From assembly GCF_954871325.1 (NCBI RefSeq), contig NC_088775.1, positions 15,911,561 to 15,975,560 of the forward strand: a stretch of DNA of 64,000 nt, in the 5' to 3' direction. Positions 62,901 to 64,000 of the stretch are shown here, piece by piece. The notes under the pieces were generated by a model. That model worked only from the letters and a program-made list of their open reading frames with translations, had not been told where the DNA came from and made no database searches. Numbering within the stretch: position 1 is the first letter of the stretch; every line of letters begins with the position of its first letter. Both the position numbers and the translations under genes were made by a program. The stretch comes from Gordionus sp. m RMFG-2023. Lineage: Eukaryota; Nematomorpha; Gordioida; Chordodea; Parachordodidae.

Positions 62901-63326
62901 TACCCTCGTCCTCAGCTTTATGGGCTAGCATAGGCCCGTGTATACAATCTCCTATAGCGTAAATACTTGAAAATAAATAATTTGGATATCAGAAAAGGGA
63001 GATAGATATGGAAATGAAAGACATTTAAAGGATTTAGTTTTAAAAAAAATCTGGCTCACCCAGCTTGACTCAAATAATGAAATTTGGCACGATCAGGCAC
63101 AATTGGCATAGCTAGAAGCAAAAAAATTACTAATAATACAATCAACCATTTCAAACGGTAAATTAAAGAATTTTTTAAAAAATATTTACTTTGGAATAGA
63201 TGTTTCCCATTTTGAATTGACAGGTATCCTACCTTTATCATCCAATTGTAGGCCCATCTCTTTCAACCCTAAATTATGAGTATATGGACGCCTCCCAATA
63301 CTTACCAGTAGGATTTCGCATTCGAT
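26299..63326 (-). CDS. DLD: Dihydrolipoamide dehydrogenase (E3), C-terminal five exons
   Basis: FAD flavoenzyme that reoxidises dihydrolipoamide in the mitochondrial pyruvate and 2-oxoglutarate dehydrogenase complexes and the glycine cleavage system. Exons: 63190-63326 ([20 protein letters not shown]), 62773-62965 ([40 protein letters not shown]), 34686-34823 ([19 protein letters not shown]), 26827-26916 ([25 protein letters not shown]) and 26299-26364 ([20 protein letters not shown], stop). Phases agree throughout (2, 0, 0, 0). The order covers the end of the NAD domain, the IYAIGD FAD motif and the dimerisation domain with the catalytic HPT..E pair kept. All joins follow the human protein without gaps. 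Introns, 5' to 3': 224 bp, 27,949 bp, 7,769 bp and 462 bp; the two large ones are filled with transposons. The N-terminal exons lie beyond 64000. No break was seen in the coding parts. Confidence 0.95.
27389..27600 (-). pseudogene. hAT transposase fragment, same family as 35356-36045
   Basis: The minus-strand reading [20 protein letters not shown], then DAFLILK, lines up with [20 protein letters not shown] and AFSKS of the plus-strand copy at about 35790-35870. A decayed RLFGK-like piece follows at 27290-27330. Stops are present in the frame. Confidence 0.65.
28300..28510 (-). pseudogene. Another hAT transposase C-terminal remnant
   Basis: The minus strand reads [19 protein letters not shown], then [20 protein letters not shown]. 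The A.PTSA.VE.LFS.G motif is the hAT dimerisation region, but the wording differs from the other copies here, so this is a separate family. Nearby ATCGATGTCGATATTAG and ACAGCCCTAG (28240-28290) may be its terminal region. Confidence 0.7.
28520..30110. other. Intron sequence of DLD with no assignable feature
   Basis: AT-rich sequence with a few short non-coding-looking open frames (minus strand 29636-29872 spans a GGGGGGG tract). A short GGAATTGGAAGATAATYGTTT motif occurs twice, at 29609 and 29740. Nothing was recognised. Confidence 0.4.
30496..32747 (-). pseudogene. Transposase of the long-TIR family, copy 1 (nearly whole)
   Basis: About 750 codons. The N-terminus has a Cys pair ([10 protein letters not shown]) after a basic lead. 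A middle domain reads [40 protein letters not shown] and [14 protein letters not shown]. The core reads [55 protein letters not shown] and [15 protein letters not shown]. The C-terminus reads [11 protein letters not shown] and [15 protein letters not shown]. Conserved Asp residues (DYSEN, SDGAA) and the HGK..CDG segment suggest an RNase H-like DDE transposase. Damage is light: an in-frame stop after ICNT, a one-base frame change near 31636, one near 30760, and a stop after DDKW. Similar proteins are widespread as unnamed ORFs in invertebrate genomes. I cannot name the superfamily; the 4-bp AT-rich duplication would fit Sola. Confidence 0.8.
33138..33157. repeat. Poly-G tract (about 18 G)
   Basis: An uninterrupted run of about 18 G follows GGGTATGACTTAGTCTC. 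The same context (GGGTATGATCTGGTCTG plus a G run) recurs in the tandem block at 46370-46965. Length in assemblies is unreliable. Confidence 0.85.
34474..34567. mobile_element. Tiny MITE-like element (94 bp)
   Basis: Inverted ends are TAGTGACTAGGTCCATTCAA and TTGAATAGGTCTACTTGTGA. There is almost no interior. Related GAATAGGCCTACC sequence occurs at 7220. No clear target duplication was seen. Confidence 0.4.
34686..34823 (-). CDS. DLD: DLD internal exon isolated between two huge introns
   Basis: A 46-codon exon, phase 0 at both ends, flanked by TTTTTACAG and GTAAAATT. It encodes [19 protein letters not shown], then [13 protein letters not shown] and ILGAHIFGP, matching human YKVGKFPFAANSRAK...ILGPG. 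It is the only host coding sequence between 26.9 and 62.8 kb. Confidence 0.93.
35072..36326. mobile_element. hAT element, about 1.25 kb, AGCGCGCTA subterminal motif
   Basis: The left end is GCAGAGTCGTTAAAGTAGC, followed by TGTAGCGCGCTAT and AATAGCGCGCTACC. The right end is AATAGCGCGCTACTTTTTTG ... GGGTTCAACAACTCTGC. Between them is a shortened transposase on the plus strand. A target duplication could not be recognised. It lies at the 3' side of the 27.9-kb DLD intron. Confidence 0.75.
35356..36045 (+). pseudogene. Shortened hAT transposase
   Basis: It starts at [20 protein letters not shown]. Several open pieces follow, including [20 protein letters not shown] and, near the end, [20 protein letters not shown], then [17 protein letters not shown] and a stop. 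The SVERLFS block is the hAT dimerisation motif. The total is far below the usual 600-700 codons and stops interrupt the frame, so it is a deletion derivative. Confidence 0.75.
36475..40244 (-). mobile_element. Long-TIR DNA transposon, copy 2, complete with ends
   Basis: Inverted arms of about 600 bp (36475-37080 and 39645-40244) begin GGGTAATTCCATACCAAATC. They remain similar through TTTCGGCCCGACC, AAAGTGAATAAGC and AGATGGCGCTCC. ATAT flanks both sides (36471-36474 and 40245-40248), a likely 4-bp target duplication. The arms are well matched, so it is younger than copy 1 by that measure, although its gene is more damaged. Length is 3.77 kb. Confidence 0.92.
37197..39375 (-). pseudogene. Transposase of the long-TIR family, copy 2
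   Basis: The same protein as at 30496-32747 in several frames. It has a basic N-terminus and Cys pair ([16 protein letters not shown]), then [95 protein letters not shown] and [12 protein letters not shown]. The C-terminus reads [26 protein letters not shown] and KLNLMKPRK. At least five frame changes or stops interrupt it (for example near 39367, 38380 and 37930-37600). Comparing it with copy 1 defines the conserved blocks of the family. Confidence 0.85.
41357..41766. mobile_element. MITE with GACGGGGAATCAG arms
   Basis: Inverted arms of about 75 bp share AATGACGGGGAATCAG, CTTATTTATTTAATGA and AATAATAAATTTT. The tips are GCTGATAGCCCGTCAAG and GTTTGATAACGGGTTCTT. It interrupts the left arm of long-TIR copy 3. 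No coding capacity. Confidence 0.7.
42030..42395. mobile_element. Possible hAT MITE, diverged
   Basis: The left tip is about TAGAGACCTTCACGGGCC; the right region CTGCAGGCACGTTA is loosely inverted. The interior has CAGCCCAGGTCAGC and GCAGGCCCAGTCC, like the GGCCCGG repeats of the 23964-25817 hAT. No clean target duplication was seen. Confidence 0.35.
42424..43397. mobile_element. Foldback element with about 320-bp arms
   Basis: Arms 42424-42735 and 43070-43397 are inverted copies sharing AATATGGATTTATATATACA, GTTGTGTAGCATAAATTGTG, TCACGTGATGTATATTAATA and GATGATGGACGAAAGTA-like parts. The 330-bp middle has no coding sequence. It is a MITE-like foldback lying in the insertion block of the copy 3 left arm. 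Confidence 0.85.
44190..45570. mobile_element. Foldback element built of two forward and two reverse units
   Basis: Units with AGTAAAATTTACCCTACTGT, CAGGGCCCA and TAATTGACAGTAATTTAC occur forward near 44205-44430 and 44600-44800. They occur reversed near 44920-45110 and 45340-45500. Each unit begins or ends with CACACAATTAA...CCACC(A)AAAAGGGG. The four together make a large inverted repeat with no gene. Confidence 0.8.
45915..46235 (-). pseudogene. N-terminal fragment of a long-TIR transposase (copy 3)
   Basis: The minus strand reads [20 protein letters not shown], then [17 protein letters not shown]. After a one-base frame change it continues [20 protein letters not shown] and [17 protein letters not shown]. 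These line up with [27 protein letters not shown] and [15 protein letters not shown] of copy 1. The fragment stops where a hAT end (46240) begins on one side and where the left TIR arm begins on the other, so its downstream half was deleted. Confidence 0.8.
46240..46335. mobile_element. Left end of a hAT element, GGTTGGTTGTGTA type
   Basis: TAGTGTTGTTAATTGGTTGG is followed by TTGTGTAAAACCCAGAGCC, then GGGTTTGGGTCT. A second copy of the same end starts at 46966 and an inverted one ends at 6129. No matching right end with a target duplication was found nearby. Confidence 0.65.
46370..46965. repeat. G-rich tandem block, about 240-bp unit, 2.5 copies
   Basis: Units start near 46370, 46632 and 46870 with TTATTGTAATAATAATAATC, then GGGCGGGTCTAGGTCTTGGG. 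They run through ATGGGTATCAAATAAAA and GGGTATGATCTGGTCTGGGG with G runs. The GGGTATGA...TCTGG-type line also occurs upstream of the copy 1 transposase (33118-33160). The block therefore probably derives from the 5' region of the long-TIR transposon. Confidence 0.75.
46966..47110. mobile_element. Second left end of the GGTTGGTTGTGTA hAT type
   Basis: TAGTGTTGTTAATTGGTTGG at 46966 is followed by CACAGACCCGGGGTTTGG and ends in GACTCGGGGTCCAG. It lies directly after the G-rich tandem block. Confidence 0.65.
48236..48690. other. TATCGGCCGAT-motif sequence inside the outer hAT
   Basis: GTACCGAAATCAC, CCGGTCCGATATTCCCGATA and TATCGGCCGATTACCGATCC cluster at 48245-48335. A weaker inverted CCGAAATCAGCC lies near 48640. 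It probably represents another small element, like the one at 10440-10805, inserted where the outer transposase N-terminus is expected. Confidence 0.35.
49075..49457 (+). pseudogene. Outer hAT transposase, 5' part
   Basis: The reading begins after an AG with [12 protein letters not shown], the end of a BED zinc finger. It continues [53 protein letters not shown], a stop, then [20 protein letters not shown] and LH, where it is cut by the inner hAT. The first half of the BED finger was not found. It aligns throughout with the inner copy ([46 protein letters not shown]). Confidence 0.85.
49500..49985. repeat. Left subterminal array, 13-bp unit
   Basis: About 30 copies of GATAGCTCAAGCC and GATGGCTCAAGCC alternate irregularly, following GGCTCAGGCTCAAGCCGGCT. 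They end at TAGCCGTTTAACAACGCTA (49985-50004), itself a right-end-like sequence. These are probably amplified transposase-binding motifs. Confidence 0.9.
50286..50725. mobile_element. hAT MITE, 440 bp, near-perfect duplication
   Basis: Ends are TAAAGATCTGCAAGAG and GATGCAGATCACTA. Flanks are AAGTATAT (50278-50285) and AACTATAT (50726-50733), 7 of 8 matching. The interior has GGCCCGGCCAG, GGGCTTCGGC, GGTCGGCC and GGCAGGG motifs. A separate hAT right end (GAGCCGTTTAACAACACTA, 50572-50590) lies inside it, so it carries an insertion or is chimeric. It is related by its tips to 14973-15325. Confidence 0.75.
51091..56188 (+). CDS. Inner hAT transposase, four exons, one frameshift
   Basis: Exons: 51091-51135 ([15 protein letters not shown]), 54273-55280, 55329-55818 and 55873-56188, with introns of 3137, 48 and 54 bp; about 620 residues. 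A BED zinc finger ([29 protein letters not shown]) is followed by the hAT core ([71 protein letters not shown]). The C-terminal dimerisation domain reads [20 protein letters not shown], then [21 protein letters not shown] one-base frame change near 55730-55745 separates the third exon's two halves; otherwise it is open, so it may be only recently dead, or the shift a sequencing error. Exon 1 is inferred from its splice donor and phase. Confidence 0.88.
51533..54150. repeat. Satellite of 220-232-bp units, about 11.5 copies
   Basis: Units start with GTCCGACC(A/C)GAAATATAAAT at 51533, 51761, 51991, 52213, 52443, 52663, 52893, 53113, 53345, 53575, 53797 and about 54027. Two length classes arise from loss of TTTTTTTA in some units, and two units lack about 10 bp elsewhere. 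Sequence identity between units is very high except at the two ends, so the expansion is recent. The whole array lies in the first intron of the inner hAT transposase. The GCCCAGCCCGA and CTCGGCCCA motifs resemble hAT subterminal sequence. Confidence 0.95.
56200..57790. other. 3' part of the inner hAT, non-coding
   Basis: AT-rich sequence after the transposase stop. It contains the segment shared with 5155-5290 (at 56600-56745) and, at 57480-57560, a short GGGCCTACTAGAGTCAACTCC duplicate (ACTCCTGAGGTGAC, ACTCCTGAGCCAG). No gene. Confidence 0.5.
57790..58015. mobile_element. hAT right-end-like fragment with GGTCGGTGCTCGGGT repeats
   Basis: AATATTCGTCCTCTATGCATA (like the 6470-7060 repeats) is followed by TTGGGTCGGTGCTCGGGTCT, GGTCGACCAATTTG and TTCGACCC. 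It ends CAATTTAACTACA, a decayed TTAACAACACTA. A left partner was not identified. Confidence 0.45.
58020..59510 (+). repeat. Satellite array C, about 118-bp unit with TGACAATTGTCA
   Basis: About 13 units carry AAAATAACGATTATGACAAT, TGTCACTTTTCTATGGTACA, TCTTCACTGAAATTTTAATT and TTTTTACCTATTTACTTTAA. Two sub-types alternate in the middle: TTTCTATGGTACATCTTCAC and TTTCCATAGTACACTTTCAC. This suggests a higher-order repeat of about 235 bp. Arrays A and B are the same satellite 54 kb away. Confidence 0.92.
59935..60095. repeat. Right subterminal array, 22-bp unit
   Basis: Seven copies of GAGCCGGCTTGAGCCAACTC plus CT stand just inside the right end of the inner hAT. The core CCGGCTTGAGCC is the complement-strand version of the GGCTCAAGCCGG core at the left end, but the unit length differs (22 against 13 bp). 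Confidence 0.92.
60165..61560 (+). pseudogene. Outer hAT transposase, 3' part
   Basis: The frame resumes at the second duplication copy as [17 protein letters not shown], then [52 protein letters not shown] and, after a 67-bp intron (60599-60665), [33 protein letters not shown] and [14 protein letters not shown]. The end decays around LDWWRGMQ (61335-61365), and the ER.FS dimerisation motif is gone. Frame changes lie near 60345-60375, 60540 and 61270. It is a pseudogene. Confidence 0.85.
62008..62252 (+). mobile_element. LINE 3' end or SINE (245 bp) with 14-bp target duplication
   Basis: A GC-richer insert with TGATGTTAGGAAGGGCATCC, GATTGTAAAATC and AACTGGCAAACCTGGAAATA ends in (A)GAAGAAGAAGAA. 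The AGGAAGGGCATCCG...TAAAA...GAAGAAGAA layout is a familiar 3' end of non-LTR retrotransposons and related SINEs in animals. The target duplication ACTATTAAGAATAT is exact (61994-62007 and 62253-62266). It interrupts the right arm of long-TIR copy 3. Orientation follows the GAA tail. Confidence 0.85.
62773..63326 (-). CDS. DLD: DLD exons with GRRP and IYAIGD motifs
   Basis: Two exons, 63190-63326 and 62773-62965, are joined by a 224-bp intron. The codon for Asn before IYAIGD is split across the junction (AA|T), giving SIPNIYAIGD as in the human KIPNIYAIGD. The intron 5' of this pair runs from 63327 to the window edge. Confidence 0.93.
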
Positions 63327-64000
63327 CTAAGATTAGATTAAATTGCAAATTGTTTATATTTATCAAGACCTGTAGTGGAAAAATTTCAGGTCCAGCCAGA
63401 ATTTTTTCAAAAAATTATTTTTAAGGTCGGCCTTTTTCGGACCAGTCTAGATTTTACTTGTTTTTTTTCTCTCATTTTCTGGCTATAGAATTTTTAAAAT
63501 TTGTTGTTGAAAATAATTTTGGTCATAGTCAATTTATTTCAAAAGGAGATATCGAAAATATGAGCAGTAAACGAAAATTATATGTTATATTTATTATTTG
63601 TTTTTTCCAGCTAATTGAGATTTAATTTAAATATTAATAGGTCAAACCCCAAATTTTAATTTTCATAATCATAACGGTTAGATTTTATATTTATTTCTCT
63701 TAAAATAGGATCCCAAAAATAGATATTGTTTAGACCTCCAAAATTTTATTCAAAAATTCCCCAAAACCTGGCCCACAGCAGGTTCAATTTAATAAAATAT
63801 CCTTCCAAAATAAAAAACCACTACAGAAACAAACCTTTAACAAATTAGTTTTTAAAAATATGAATCGAATCTTTATTATTTCACCGAAATGTTTGTTTTA
63901 AACAGATAAAAATATTCAATTTTTTCTTGTTTTTTTTAAATAAATAAATGCATAACTACAAAAGATTTATAATTTTTTTTACAAAAAAATTTAAGAATTT
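63327..64000. other. DLD intron to the window edge, with a possible small element
   Basis: No further DLD exon is visible. At 63366-63830 loosely inverted tips (GACCTGTAGTGGAAAAA and AAAAACCACTACAGAAAC) with GGTCCAGCC and GGCCCACAGCAGGTTC motifs suggest a diverged hAT MITE. The target duplication is not clear. Confidence 0.4.

Noticed and set aside
62677-62931. 84-codon frame as a short DLD-like protein with its own start
   Set aside because: It is the 62773-62965 exon of DLD plus intron read-through; the ATG is an internal Met of GPMLAHK.
26299-63326. DLD pieces as separate pseudogene fragments
   Set aside because: The five pieces are in order and on one strand. They have GT-AG borders with matching phases, no overlap or gap against the human protein, and no stops. 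A single split gene is simpler.

Overview
The window is nuclear DNA from a very AT-rich, transposon-packed animal genome, probably an invertebrate; I cannot name the lineage. The evidence is three ordinary animal housekeeping genes with GT-AG introns, many introns of only 40-45 nt, and a dense population of hAT and other DNA transposons. There are no bacterial-style operons.

Host genes. (1) Minus strand, 10842-17281: a SLC35D-type nucleotide-sugar transporter. Eight exons were read from its ATG; the C-terminal exons were not found. (2) Plus strand, 21408-23387: a complete five-exon gankyrin (PSMD10) gene encoding 226 residues. (3) Minus strand, 26299 to beyond 64000: the C-terminal five exons of dihydrolipoamide dehydrogenase (DLD). 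The DLD introns are 462 bp, 7.8 kb, 27.9 kb and 224 bp, so almost everything from 26.4 to 62.8 kb is intron sequence of one mitochondrial enzyme gene.

Mobile DNA by region. 1-7071 is most of a large hAT-like element carrying short palindromic repeats and two satellite arrays. 7-10.8 kb has little that is recognisable. 10.8-17.3 kb is the transporter gene, with a hAT MITE of 353 bp in its big intron. 17.7-20.9 kb is a broken Ty3/gypsy fossil in the shared upstream region of the transporter and gankyrin genes. 24.0-25.8 kb is a 1.85-kb deleted hAT with perfect 8-bp target duplications. In DLD, the 7.8-kb intron holds an old hAT (27.1-34.4 kb) that contains a 3.8-kb long-TIR transposon. The 27.9-kb intron holds a second long-TIR transposon (36475-40244) and a third (40799-62751). 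The third is opened up by foldback elements and by a hAT (47607-61851), and that hAT is itself interrupted by a 10.7-kb hAT (49466-60164) with an exact CACTTCAC duplication. The innermost hAT has a nearly intact transposase gene whose first intron has filled with a 230-bp satellite.

Two themes stand out. One is the nested stack in the DLD intron, whose order of insertion can be read from the sequence. The other is a set of hAT elements that share TAGTGTTGTTAA ends but carry different subterminal repeat motifs. The long-TIR transposons share a transposase that I recognise as a family but cannot place firmly in a named superfamily.
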